Shown here one piece after another: positions 15,393 to 24,118 of a stretch of DNA of 64,000 nucleotides. Source of the stretch: Candidatus Contendobacter odensis Run_B_J11 (lineage in GTDB: Bacteria > Pseudomonadota > Gammaproteobacteria > Competibacterales > Competibacteraceae); contig NZ_CBTK010000212.1 in NCBI RefSeq assembly GCF_000531125.1, forward strand, positions 1 to 64,000. Reading direction: 5' to 3'. Positions within the stretch are counted from its first letter, which is position 1. Each line of letters begins with the position of its first letter. The position numbers and the translations under genes were made by a program. The notes beneath the pieces are model-generated. The model did not search any database, had not been told where the DNA came from, and saw only the letters and a list, made by a program, of their open reading frames with translations.

Positions 15393-17048
15393 GTGTCCCG
15401 ACGGTTGCAGCGTTCGACCTGGCGCCTGATCGCGCTGCTGGTCAGTATGCCAACAGCGGTACTGATCTTCGGCAGTATTTACCAACTGGGTTCGACCTAT
15501 CTGGAAGAAAAGCCCATTAACTTCTGGTCGAGTCTGGAATGGGCCTCTGAGACCCTGACCACCACCGGGTACGGTGCCTACGCGCCTTGGCATCATCCGG
15601 TGATGACGCTGTTCGTGATCCTGACCCAGTTTGTCGGCATGTTCTTCCTGGTGCTGGTCTTCCCCGTGTACGTGTTGCCCTACATTGAGGAACGGTTCGA
15701 GATGCGGCTGCCGCACATTCTGCCGGCGATGGCGGGGCGAGTGCTGTTCTATCGCTATGGCCCTACGATTGACTCGCTGCTGGAGGAATTCCAGCGTGTC
15801 GGCGCGGCGTTCGTCATTTTTGAAGAAGACATGACGCTGGCCCGCAGCCTGCGTGATCGGGACTACCCGGTTGTTTTCGGGACGCTCGACGAAAATCCGG
15901 GTGTGCTAGCAGGAGTGGAGCGGGCGCAGGCGGTGGTCGCTAACGCCGGCGACCATGCCAACGCGATCTGTATCCTGATCGCCCGCGAGCAGGGCTTTAG
16001 CGGTCCGATTTACGCGCTGGCGAACGATCCCCTGTACCGGCCTCCCATGTTAAAGGTGGGGGCATCCGCCGTGTTCACCCCAACCCATGTACTCGGCGCG
16101 GCGCTGGCGGCGCGGGCCAGTACCCGCATCAGTCCCCCCGCAGAGGGACTGCATCTCCTCAGTGCGCAGGTGGGCCTTGCCGAATTCCGGGTTCGGGCGG
16201 ACAGTCCGTTGGCCGGGCAGCGGCTGGGTGAACTGCGGTTGCGCGAACATCACGGCGTCACCGTGATCGGCCAGTGGTGTGGCGGTCACTTCACCATCGC
16301 CACGGGGCCGGACACCCGCATCGAGCCAGGCGCGATTCTGGTCGTGGTCGGTGCCCACATCCATCTGGCTCAAGTCGAGCTTCTAGCCGCGCCAATTCGC
16401 CGTACCGGTCCTATCGTGGTGGCCGGTTACGGCACCGTCGGTAGCAAGGTGGTGGAAATGCTGCGCGACGCCCATGAACTCACCATTGTGATTGACCAAC
16501 AACTGGTTCCCGGAGTTGACATCGTTGGCAACATCCTTGAACACGCCACATTGGCCCGAGCCAGTGTGCGTACCGCGAGCGCGGTGGTGTTGGCGTTGAG
16601 CAACGATAGCGAAGGGGTCTTTGCTACGGCGGTGGTTCGCGATTACGCGCCCGAAGTTCCGCTCATTGTCCGGGTCAATCGGGCACCGAATATTCCACGG
16701 TTGTATCAGGCGGGTGCGGACTTCGCTTTGTCAGTGGGTCAGGTCGCGGGGCAAATTCTCGCTTACCATCTCCTCGGCGAAAAGACGGTCGCGGTTGAAC
16801 AGCGCCTCAAATTCATCCGGGTGGCAGCAGGCGCTCTAGCAGGCGCGCATCCGTGGCGTACTCAGGTGCGCGAGCGAACCGGGGCCGCCGTGGTGGCGCT
16901 AGAGCGGGATCAGACCGTTTTCGTCAAGTTTGATGACGCCTTCCGGGTCCACCCGGACGATATCCTGTTCGTCTGTGGAACGCCGGACAGCCTGAAACAG
17001 TACCTGCACGAGTTTCAGGCAACGCCTGCCGAAAATCTGCACACTTGA
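15393..17048 (+). CDS. Potassium channel with RCK (TrkA-N/TrkA-C) domains
   Basis: 551 residues. Two membrane helices (about 11-33 and 69-97) flank a pore loop with selectivity filter T-T-G-Y-G (57-61) instead of the usual TVGYG. A cytosolic tandem RCK region follows: a first Rossmann-like unit at about 115-230, a TrkA-C-like unit (AEFRVRADSPLAGQRLGEL), a second Rossmann fold with GYGTVG, and a final TrkA-C unit ending near 545. It should form a tetrameric ligand-gated K+ channel of the inner membrane, as in MthK/Kch relatives. The start is GTG at 15393 with GGAG upstream. Gene stands alone, so its role (turgor, pH or membrane potential) is open. Confidence 0.85.
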   Translation: MSRRLQRSTWRLIALLVSMPTAVLIFGSIYQLGSTYLEEKPINFWSSLEWASETLTTTGYGAYAPWHHPVMTLFVILTQFVGMFFLVLVFPVYVLPYIEERFEMRLPHILPAMAGRVLFYRYGPTIDSLLEEFQRVGAAFVIFEEDMTLARSLRDRDYPVVFGTLDENPGVLAGVERAQAVVANAGDHANAICILIAREQGFSGPIYALANDPLYRPPMLKVGASAVFTPTHVLGAALAARASTRISPPAEGLHLLSAQVGLAEFRVRADSPLAGQRLGELRLREHHGVTVIGQWCGGHFTIATGPDTRIEPGAILVVVGAHIHLAQVELLAAPIRRTGPIVVAGYGTVGSKVVEMLRDAHELTIVIDQQLVPGVDIVGNILEHATLARASVRTASAVVLALSNDSEGVFATAVVRDYAPEVPLIVRVNRAPNIPRLYQAGADFALSVGQVAGQILAYHLLGEKTVAVEQRLKFIRVAAGALAGAHPWRTQVRERTGAAVVALERDQTVFVKFDDAFRVHPDDILFVCGTPDSLKQYLHEFQATPAENLHT

Positions 17049-17063
17049 GAGGGTCGCACCATT

Positions 17064-17306
17064 TCATGCGAGCGCATCGAACAGGCTGCCGAGCAGGTTG
17101 TTGTTCGTCTGGATCACCTTGACTCCGGCTTGAACCTGATACAGCGCCTGTTGCTGATCGATCAGGGGCTGGATCACATCTCCGGTGGCAGAAGCCGGCG
17201 ACGCGGGATCGGTCATCGATTGGCGGGCGATGGTTTCCGCACTTTGATCCAAGCGCTTTATGCCTGACTGGATCACCGCGATACCTGAAAAGACTGAGCC
17301 GATCAT
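17064..17306 (-). CDS. Small motility-type protein (flagellar rod/YjfB-like)
   Basis: 80 residues. N-terminal MIGSVFSGIAVIQSGIKRLDQSAETIARQS and C-terminal VQAGVKVIQTNNNLLGSLFDALA resemble the paired amphipathic D0-type helices of flagellar rod/hook proteins, without the intervening domains. GGAGG stands 6 bp before the ATG at 17306, favouring it over the ATG at 17318. Related short proteins are annotated as putative motility proteins. No other flagellar gene is in the window. It converges on the K+ channel gene and is divergent from the SprA-type gene. Family placement is tentative. Confidence 0.6.
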   Translation of the reverse strand: MIGSVFSGIAVIQSGIKRLDQSAETIARQSMTDPASPASATGDVIQPLIDQQQALYQVQAGVKVIQTNNNLLGSLFDALA

Positions 17307-17494
17307 TTTCACCTCCATAATACATTAGTCCTACTAAAGAACACTTTTGATTGTATAAAATTCTGGCTGTTTTCGCCAGTCAAAGAGCAAAATAGAATTG
17401 ACTTCATACGACGCTCCACCACTCTCCGTTTTTTGCAACATTACCCTGGACATCCTCCCCCCTCCATCAACAATTCCCTGTTCAGGAAGCCGCA

Positions 17495-18184
17495 ATGATC
17501 TCTCATCTGATCCCTCGCCCCGATCTCGCGTACCGGCCGTGGATTCGCAGTGGCAGCAATTCATCAATAGGTGATGATGTGCAGCCGGGTGGTCCGGGCG
17601 CGGTCACTCCGGTTCAATCGGAGACAAAAAATAACACCCGCACTGACAGCATATCCCCTCTGGAGAAGAAGTCTGCGACGGGCAAGGACAAAGCGGTCAC
17701 TGGAGCCGTGGTTAATAAAATCCAGTTGAATGAAGCAGAGTTAGCCATGGTGCGCGAGTTGAAGCAGCGTGACTTGAAGGTGCGTCAGCACGAGATGGCG
17801 CACTTGGCCGCCAGTGGCGGCTTGGCCCAAGGCGGTCCCAGTTATAGCTACCAGCGCGGCCCGGACGGGCAGAATTATGCGATCGGCGGTCACGTCAATA
17901 TCGATACTTCGCCGGGCAAAACCCCCGAGGAGAATCTGCAAAAAGCGCAGACGGTTCTCGCCGCCGCGCTCGCCCCCGCCGATCCATCCGGCCAGGATCT
18001 CGCCATTGCGGCTCAGGCGAGTCAGAGAGCCATGAAAGCAAGAATGGAACTCGCCCAGCAGCAAATGGCGGAAAGGGGCTACCTCTTCCATCGTGGTGAG
18101 GAGACACCGGCTGGCCGGTTGGCCCAGCGGTTCGTCTCCGCCATTACGCCCAAACCCCAACCCTTCATTCAGTTAGCGGCTTGA
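17495..18184 (+). CDS. SprA-related putative metalloprotease
   Basis: 229 residues of the SprA-related/CJM1_0395 (PF12118) family. Zinc-protease-like HEMAH at 99-103 (HExxH) is followed by the family hallmark GPSYSYQRGPDGQNYAIGGHV (114-134) and an NIDTSPGKTPEENLQKAQ segment, then a helical Ala/Gln-rich region. The first 80 residues are low complexity and probably unstructured. No signal peptide is visible. The function is unproven; related genes in other bacteria often sit near motility or surface genes, and here a small motility-type gene lies divergently next to it. Confidence 0.75.
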   Translation: MISHLIPRPDLAYRPWIRSGSNSSIGDDVQPGGPGAVTPVQSETKNNTRTDSISPLEKKSATGKDKAVTGAVVNKIQLNEAELAMVRELKQRDLKVRQHEMAHLAASGGLAQGGPSYSYQRGPDGQNYAIGGHVNIDTSPGKTPEENLQKAQTVLAAALAPADPSGQDLAIAAQASQRAMKARMELAQQQMAERGYLFHRGEETPAGRLAQRFVSAITPKPQPFIQLAA

Positions 18185-18211
18185 TCATTATTCAAATCTG
18201 AAGAAATCGTT

Positions 18212-18322
18212 ATGCCCACTTTCAACCGCGAGTTTCGTTCACTGTTTTTTAATATGTTGATTTTTATAGGCATAAAGCTTATCGCGATCCTTGGTATTTC
18301 TGTGCAGTCATTCGGAGATTAA
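18212..18322 (+). CDS. Possible 36-residue single-span membrane protein
   Basis: A short frame starting MPTFNREFRS, with one hydrophobic helix (FNMLIFIGIKLIAILGI, about 13-29) and an Asp end. Arginines before the helix suggest N-in topology. The ribosome site is weak (AAGAAA). It sits 90 bp before the CbiM-type permease gene in the same direction and is more AT-rich. It could be a small accessory subunit or a chance frame; no family recognised. Confidence 0.35.
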   Translation: MPTFNREFRSLFFNMLIFIGIKLIAILGISVQSFGD

Positions 18323-18412
18323 ATATTTTCTTGCGTTGCAGTGCAGCGCGATTGGGCTATGCTGAAATTTCCCCAGTTCATTCTTTCATTGCTAAATTCA
18401 AGGAGTAGCGCC

Positions 18413-19330
18413 ATGCACATCTCACAAGATTTAATCAGTGGCAGTCTCTGCCCGATAACCGCCGCTGTAAGCGGCCTTTTTCTGGCTGGCGCGGCATGGG
18501 CTGCTTACCGGTCGGTGGAAAAGCCGCACGCGCTGCGTTTTGCCGCGGTTAGCGCCTTGGTGTTCGCCGCCCAGATGATGAACTTCCCGATCAGTGGCGG
18601 CACTTCGGGACATCTGGTTGGCGGGGTCCTGGCCAGTGCGTTGCTCGGGGTGCCGTTCGGGGTACTGGCGTTGGCACTGGTGGTATCGATCCAGGCATTG
18701 GTATTCGCCGATGGCGGTTTGACGGTGCTTGGCGCCAATGTGTTGAACATGGCGGTGATTGGCGCTGGATTGGGCGGCTTATTGCGGTTGTGGTTGTTGA
18801 AGACACTGCCGGCCAGTGGAACCCGGTTCTGGATCGCCGCCGCGCTGGCCAGTTGGGCCTCGGTGATGCTGGCGGCGCTGGCCTGCTCGGTCGAACTGGC
18901 GCTGGATGGCGTACTGCCATTGCAACAGGTGGTTCCGGCGATGCTGGGCGTCCATGCGCTGATCGGAGTGGGTGAGGCGCTGATCACTTGTGCGGCGCTG
19001 GCGTTGTTTGATCGCCCAGCGGTGATCGGAGCGGTTCCCGCCTCCCGTCGGTTCGTTGCGCCAACGCTGGCCGCGCTGCTGATCGCGCTGTGCCTGAGTC
19101 CGTTTGCTTCAGCGTTGCCGGACGGTCTGGAAGCGGTGATGGCGCAATATCAGCTTCTGCACGAGGCTGCGCCGCTGTTCGTAACCCCGCTGGCGGACTA
19201 CCAGGTTGCGGGCGTTAGCTCCGAGATGCTGTCTACCGGACTGGCCGGACTGATTGGCGTAGTGCTGACCTTTCTGGCTGCCGGGGCGCTGGCGTTGCCG
19301 CTGACGCTGACCCGCGCCCGCACGGCGTAA
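18413..19330 (+). CDS. CbiM/NikM metal ECF permease with CbiN-like PDGLE tail
   Basis: 305 residues, polytopic. Begins Met-His (MHISQDL), the two residues whose N-terminal amine and His ring bind Co2+/Ni2+ in CbiM/NikM. The core motif region SGGTSGHLVGGVLASALLG and the ALVFADGGLTVLGANVLNMAVIG segment are typical of the substrate-specific subunit. The C-terminal part adds an exposed loop beginning PDGLEAV and ending in another helix, as in CbiN/NikN PDGLE domains, so S-component and small accessory subunit appear fused. AAGGAG precedes the ATG at 18413. No CbiQ/CbiO energising genes are beside it and no cobalamin or nickel switch was recognised upstream. Confidence 0.82.
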   Translation: MHISQDLISGSLCPITAAVSGLFLAGAAWAAYRSVEKPHALRFAAVSALVFAAQMMNFPISGGTSGHLVGGVLASALLGVPFGVLALALVVSIQALVFADGGLTVLGANVLNMAVIGAGLGGLLRLWLLKTLPASGTRFWIAAALASWASVMLAALACSVELALDGVLPLQQVVPAMLGVHALIGVGEALITCAALALFDRPAVIGAVPASRRFVAPTLAALLIALCLSPFASALPDGLEAVMAQYQLLHEAAPLFVTPLADYQVAGVSSEMLSTGLAGLIGVVLTFLAAGALALPLTLTRARTA

Positions 19331-19334
19331 AGCT

Positions 19335-20702
19335 CTACTTTCCGGCGCTGCCCGCAACCAGGGCGGCGCCGTGGCTGCGAATGACCTCGGTGTAAAACCG
19401 GGCGCTGGCTTTAAAAGTTCGCTGCTGCGTGGCGTAGTCCACATGGATCAGGCCGAAACGCTGCGAATAGCCATGCGCCCACTCGAAATTATCCAGCAGC
19501 GACCAGGCGAAATAGCCGCGCAGATTCACCCCGTTTTGTTGCGCCGCCAGCGCCGCGCACAGATGATCACGCAGATAGCGTCGCCGCAGCGGATCGTCCA
19601 CCTCACCGTTGTTCGCTTGCGGCGGATCGTAAAAAGCCGCGCCGTTTTCAGTGATGTACAGCGGTAGCGAGCCGTAACGGCTGGCGACCCATTGCAGAAT
19701 ATCGGTCAGCCCTTGCGGGTACACTTCCCAGTCCAAACCGGTATGCGTCTGCCGATCCTGCCGGACTTTAGCAGCCGCCAGCGGCCAAGCATTAGGATCG
19801 TGGCGCACTACCTGTCGGCTGTAATAGTTGATGCCCAGAAAATCCAGCGGCTGGCGGATGAAATCCAAATCTGATTCGGGAAATACCGGCCAGGCTGGGC
19901 CAAAAATCTCCGCCAGTTCTGGCGGATAACTGCCCAAAAACACCGGGTCGAGGTAGTGGCGGTTAAAGTCGGCATCGGCGCGCATGGTGGCGTTCAAATC
20001 CTCGACTGTTTCAGTGGCTGGATACTTCGGCTCCAGATTGACCACCAAACCGATTTGGTGCCGACCTTCGGCCCGATAGGCTTGCACCGCAGCAGCGTGC
20101 GCCCGCAGCAGGTGGTGGGCAGCGATGGGGGCGGCATAGGGATTGCGCTGGCCCGGCGCCAGCGCGCCATGCAGATAGCCGCCGTCTACGATTACCCACG
20201 GTTCGTTCAGCGTGACCCACAGCTTCACCCGATCATCCAGCGCCCGGAATAAGACCTGCGCGTAGTCGGCGAACCAGTGGGCACTCTCAGGATTCAGCCA
20301 GCCGCCCCGGCGATCCAGCGCCGCCGGCAAATCCCAGTGATACAGCGTCACCATCGGCTGAATGCCCTGCTCCAGCAACGCATCCACCAACCGCTGGTAG
20401 AAGTCCAGCCCGCACCGATTGACCAGCCCTCGCCCTTCCGGCAGCACCCGGCTCCACGACACGCTGAAGCGATAGGCGTTGAGTCCCAACTCCCGCATCA
20501 GCGCCACATCGTCCCGATAGCGGTGGTAATGGTCGCAGGCCACATCACCCGTTTCATTGTGGCGAACCCGGCCCGGCGTATGGGCGAACTCGTGCCAGAT
20601 GCTCGGCCCGGCGCCATCGGCCAAGGGCGATCCTTCAATTTGATACGCCGAGGTGGCAGTGCCCCAGAGGAAATCGGCGGGAAATAACGAATGGGCGGAC
20701 AT
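19335..20702 (-). CDS. GH1 beta-glucosidase
   Basis: 455 residues, full-length glycoside hydrolase family 1. FLWGTATSAYQIEG opens the barrel; acid/base Glu167 is in TLNEPW and nucleophile Glu352 in YITENG; NYYSR and the C-terminal WSLLDNFEWAHGY substrate motif are intact. It hydrolyses beta-glucosides such as cellobiose; it is cytosolic with no signal peptide. The ATG at 20702 is preferred over an upstream TTG. It lies 23 bp downstream of a sugar-type ABC ATPase gene in the same direction, consistent with uptake and cleavage of an oligosaccharide. Confidence 0.93.
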   Translation of the reverse strand: MSAHSLFPADFLWGTATSAYQIEGSPLADGAGPSIWHEFAHTPGRVRHNETGDVACDHYHRYRDDVALMRELGLNAYRFSVSWSRVLPEGRGLVNRCGLDFYQRLVDALLEQGIQPMVTLYHWDLPAALDRRGGWLNPESAHWFADYAQVLFRALDDRVKLWVTLNEPWVIVDGGYLHGALAPGQRNPYAAPIAAHHLLRAHAAAVQAYRAEGRHQIGLVVNLEPKYPATETVEDLNATMRADADFNRHYLDPVFLGSYPPELAEIFGPAWPVFPESDLDFIRQPLDFLGINYYSRQVVRHDPNAWPLAAAKVRQDRQTHTGLDWEVYPQGLTDILQWVASRYGSLPLYITENGAAFYDPPQANNGEVDDPLRRRYLRDHLCAALAAQQNGVNLRGYFAWSLLDNFEWAHGYSQRFGLIHVDYATQQRTFKASARFYTEVIRSHGAALVAGSAGK

Positions 20703-20725
20703 AACGGAAAGTTCCAAAGCGGAAG

Positions 20726-21862
20726 TTATCGGCAGGAACAGGTATCGGCGTTCCCATGATCCAGCGCTGCGCCATCCCCGCCAAAAAAGTGGAGTTGCAT
20801 CGGATCCAGGCTCAGGCGAACGGTATCGCCCGGATGGAAAATCTGGATGCCGGGCAGTCGCGTCACCAGCGTCGAACCCGGCGCGTCCATCCCGCTCATC
20901 CGCGCATACAGCAGCGTTTCATGGCCCAGATATTCAGTGGCGCTAACTTTGGCGTGCAGACCGTTGTGCGCCTCAGCGTTGGCAAGATGCAGATGTTCAG
21001 GCCGGAGTCCGGCGGTCAGCAGCCCATCCCACTGGCGATCCGCCATCGGCGCCGGCAGCGGCATGGTTTGTTCGCCCAAGCGAAGTTGACCGCCATCGCC
21101 AGCGGAAGTCACCCGAACCGGGAACAGATTCATCGGCGGATTACCGATGAACCCGGCCACGAAGGTATTGGCGGGGCGCTCGTACAACGCCTGCGGCGGC
21201 GCGATTTGTTGCAGGCGGCCCTGATCCATCACCGCCACCCGGTCGCCCAGCGTCATCGCCTCGGATTGATCGTGGGTGACATAGAGCGTGGTCGCGCCCA
21301 ATCGATCCAGTAACTCACTGAGCTCAGAACGAATTTGCACTCGCAAGCGGCTGTCCAGATTCGACAGCGGCTCGTCCATCAGGAATGCCGCCGGTTGTCG
21401 CACCAGCGCCCGCCCCATGGCGACCCGCTGCCGCTGACCGCCGGATAATTGCTTCGGGAAGCGGTCGAGTAAAGCGCCGAGACTAAGCAGTTCTGCCGCC
21501 CACGCCACTTGCCGGGCGATTTCAGTTCGAGGCAACTTGCGCATTTTCAGCGGAAATTCCAGATTGCCCCGCACTGTCATGTGCGGATAGAGGGCATAAT
21601 CCTGAAACACCATCGCGACATTGCGTTGTTGAGGCGGCAGGTGATTAATCAGCTCGCCGTTGATCCACAAGCCGCCACGGGTCGCCTGATCCAGTCCTGC
21701 CAACAGCCGCAGCAGGGTGGATTTACCACAACCGGACGGTCCGACCAGCGCCACCAGCTCACCGTCGGCAACGGAGAGACTAAGGGCGAAAAGAGCCTGG
21801 GTTCCCCCGGGATAAATCTTGTCAATCTGCTCAAAAGCAATGCTGGCCATATCCGCCATCAC
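20726..21862 (-). CDS. Sugar ABC transporter ATPase (MalK/UgpC/MsmX type)
   Basis: 378 residues. Walker A GPSGCGKST (41-49), Q-loop FQDYALYPHMTV, signature LSGGQ (139-143), Walker B FLMDEP (160-165), H-loop TLYVTHDQSEAM, then a C-terminal OB/TOBE regulatory region typical of carbohydrate importers of the MalK group. GNPPMNLFPV marks the start of that region. The first Met codons (21862, 21859, 21850) are all possible. No permease or binding protein is adjacent, so it must energise membrane parts encoded elsewhere, as MsmX-type shared ATPases do. Pairs with the GH1 gene downstream. Confidence 0.9.
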   Translation of the reverse strand: MMADMASIAFEQIDKIYPGGTQALFALSLSVADGELVALVGPSGCGKSTLLRLLAGLDQATRGGLWINGELINHLPPQQRNVAMVFQDYALYPHMTVRGNLEFPLKMRKLPRTEIARQVAWAAELLSLGALLDRFPKQLSGGQRQRVAMGRALVRQPAAFLMDEPLSNLDSRLRVQIRSELSELLDRLGATTLYVTHDQSEAMTLGDRVAVMDQGRLQQIAPPQALYERPANTFVAGFIGNPPMNLFPVRVTSAGDGGQLRLGEQTMPLPAPMADRQWDGLLTAGLRPEHLHLANAEAHNGLHAKVSATEYLGHETLLYARMSGMDAPGSTLVTRLPGIQIFHPGDTVRLSLDPMQLHFFGGDGAALDHGNADTCSCR

Positions 21863-21889
21863 TCCGGTAGAACGCTTCCACCATAGAAT

Positions 21890-22966
21890 TTAACGCGCCT
21901 GGAATTGGCCGCCGGTGTCGAAACGCCAAGGCCGGGAGATTTGCAGAATATCCCACTTTTGGCGTAATTCAGGCGGAAAAGGTGCGTAAGGATCACCCAG
22001 CCTGACAATGCGTTGCGCCGCCCGATCCAGTTCAGCGTTACCGGAGGAACGGGCGACCCGAACATCGCGCAGGGAACCATCCGCGCCAATGTGTACATCC
22101 AGCACCGGGCCGGTACTCAGACTCAATTTGCGGGCGACTTCAGGAAAATTGGTTTCGCCAATCCGTTCAACCTTGCGAATCCAGGCGGCGATATAGAAGC
22201 CTTCCAGGGATTGCGTATCGTTCGGATTGACCCGCCTGCTGCGAATACTTGCGTTTGCCCGCCGCTGAGTTTCCGTGTCCAGGGTCGTGATTTGCCCAAG
22301 TAGCGCCCCGCTATCCAGCCGACCGGAAGGATTGGAGGCGGTAGTTTCGGCGCGGCGTTCGATACGGCGGGCCGGGGTTTTTACGACCGGTTGGCGCGTT
22401 TCGACTGGCGTAGGCGATGATTTGGGTTGGGCGGGTTTAGCCGGTTTGACAGGTTCCGCCGGTTTCGGAGCGACAGTGGGTTTGACGGATCGTAGGAGCA
22501 GTGGCGCGATCCTGGCGACTACAAGCGGTTTAACCGGCTTTGCGGGTTCCGTTGATTTTGGTGGAACAGTGGGTTTGACCGGTCGCGGGGAAGGTGGCGC
22601 GATCTTGGCGACTACAGGCGGTTTGACCTGCTTTGCAGCGGGCGGTTGTGACGCTGGTTTGGCGACCACGACGGGAGCCGGCACGGGTGGCGCGGGCGAT
22701 GGAACCGCGATGGAGGGTGTGACCTCGGACGTTCCGGGCGCTTCGGATTCTGCCGGTTCCGGTACGGCGGTCGGTAGTTCTGGAGTGCTGGGTCGTTCCA
22801 CCGGCGGCAACAATACCACGTCGAACCGAGGTGGCGCGGGCGCATGGAACCACCGCCAGTTCGTCGGGACGCCGAACAACAATGCAGTATGCAGGCCGAG
22901 CGCCAGCAACAGAGCCAGCGTTAGCCGGCGAGCGCCGGCTGCGTCATGGCTGAGGATGCCGTTCAT
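21890..22966 (-). CDS. tonB: TonB-family energy transducer
   Basis: 358 residues: one inner-membrane helix (about 13-32), a long Pro/Lys/Ala-rich periplasmic spacer (40-200) and a C-terminal TonB domain (FYIAAWIRKVERIGETNFP, then VLDVHIGADGSLRDVRVARSSG). The spacer contains two copies of a roughly 33-residue unit beginning VVA(K/R)IAP and continuing KPTV(P/A)PK, visible also at DNA level. It transmits proton-motive force to outer-membrane receptors. No exbB/exbD adjacent; gshB precedes it by 16 bp in the same direction, the common gshB-tonB arrangement of Gammaproteobacteria. Confidence 0.88.
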   Translation of the reverse strand: MNGILSHDAAGARRLTLALLLALGLHTALLFGVPTNWRWFHAPAPPRFDVVLLPPVERPSTPELPTAVPEPAESEAPGTSEVTPSIAVPSPAPPVPAPVVVAKPASQPPAAKQVKPPVVAKIAPPSPRPVKPTVPPKSTEPAKPVKPLVVARIAPLLLRSVKPTVAPKPAEPVKPAKPAQPKSSPTPVETRQPVVKTPARRIERRAETTASNPSGRLDSGALLGQITTLDTETQRRANASIRSRRVNPNDTQSLEGFYIAAWIRKVERIGETNFPEVARKLSLSTGPVLDVHIGADGSLRDVRVARSSGNAELDRAAQRIVRLGDPYAPFPPELRQKWDILQISRPWRFDTGGQFQAR

Positions 22967-22982
22967 CGATCTCCGGCGGCGG

Positions 22983-23933
22983 TCAGCGCCGTAACCGTCG
23001 TTCGATGGCCGTCATCAACTCGCCGCCAATATCGAGTCCAAACTGGGCGTCCAGCTCCCGTGCGCAGGTCGGGCTGGTGACGTTAATCTCGGTCAGATAG
23101 TCGCCGATCACATCCAGCCCGACGAACAACAAGCCCATTTCCCGCAGTTTCGGCGCGACCTGGGCGCAGATCCAGCGGTCGCGCTCGCTGAGCGCGATGC
23201 CCTCGCCACGTCCGCCCGCCGCCAGATTAGCGCGAGTCTCGCCGGCCTGTGGAATCCGCGCCAGCGCATAGGGCACCGGGTCGCCATCAATCAGCAGAAT
23301 GCGTTTGTCGCCGGCGATCACTTCCGGCACATAACGCTGCGCCATGCTCAGTCGTCGCCCATGTGCAGTTAGCGTTTCCAGAATGACATTGATGTTGGGA
23401 TCGCCCAAGCCCAGCCGGAACACCGATGCTCCACCCATGCCATCCAGCGGCTTGACCACAATGTCCTCCTGTTCGCCGAGAAACGTCTTGAGTCGCGCTG
23501 GCTCCCGGCTGACCAGGGTGGGCGGACAGCAGTGCGGGAAATTCAGGGCGAACAATTTCTCGTTGGCGTCGCGCAGGCTGCGGGGCTTGTTCACCACCAG
23601 CGCTCCTGCAATCTCGGCCAGTTCCAGCAAGTAGGTCGTGTAGATGTATTCCATGTCGAACGGCGGATCTTTGCGCATCAGGATCACATCCAGTTCCGCC
23701 AGCGGCAATTCGCGCTCATCGTGGAAAGCAAACCAGCCGTGCCGGTCATCCTGGACTCGCAGCCGCCGGGATCGACCGAACGCTTCGTTACCGCGAGCGT
23801 ACAAGTCAGCCTGCTCAAAGTAATGCAGCTCCCAATTCCGGGATTGAGCGGCCAGCAGCATGGCGAAGGTCGTATCTTTCTTGATGGTGATGGTGGCGAT
23901 GGGATCCATCACCACGCCAAGCTTGAGGGTCAT
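22983..23933 (-). CDS. gshB: Glutathione synthetase GshB
   Basis: 316-residue ATP-grasp ligase joining gamma-glutamylcysteine and glycine. RKDPPFDMEYIY (87-98), KPLDGMGGASVFR (161-173, glycine-rich loop), GGRGEG and FVGLDVIGDYLTEINVTSP (C-terminal, Mg-ATP binding) are all present; the length is normal. It is divergent from pilI, the place where pilG and pilH lie in Pseudomonas, and followed by tonB. Confidence 0.95.
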   Translation of the reverse strand: MTLKLGVVMDPIATITIKKDTTFAMLLAAQSRNWELHYFEQADLYARGNEAFGRSRRLRVQDDRHGWFAFHDERELPLAELDVILMRKDPPFDMEYIYTTYLLELAEIAGALVVNKPRSLRDANEKLFALNFPHCCPPTLVSREPARLKTFLGEQEDIVVKPLDGMGGASVFRLGLGDPNINVILETLTAHGRRLSMAQRYVPEVIAGDKRILLIDGDPVPYALARIPQAGETRANLAAGGRGEGIALSERDRWICAQVAPKLREMGLLFVGLDVIGDYLTEINVTSPTCARELDAQFGLDIGGELMTAIERRLRR

Positions 23934-24118
23934 GGTCGGCAGTTCCCTAAAAAAGTTATGGGCGAATACAAGTTCTGTCGTGGCATTGCGATGGTTAGTA
24001 TGCTAAAAATCGCGCAAAAAAGACCAATCCCTTCTACTATGATTTCACATCAACAGGCTGGTGCATCGGAATCCTCGTTCGCAGCCGTCTGCCTGAATCC
24101 CCTTCGGAGGACAGTCCT

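Noticed and set aside
18323-18412. Cobalamin or nickel riboswitch before the CbiM-type gene
   Set aside because: The leader is short and no B12-box-like or NiCo-type conserved core could be found by eye.
22275-22994. Glycine/threonine-rich 239-codon frame on the plus strand
   Set aside because: It is the complement of the Pro/Lys-rich TonB spacer; its repeats are explained by that gene.
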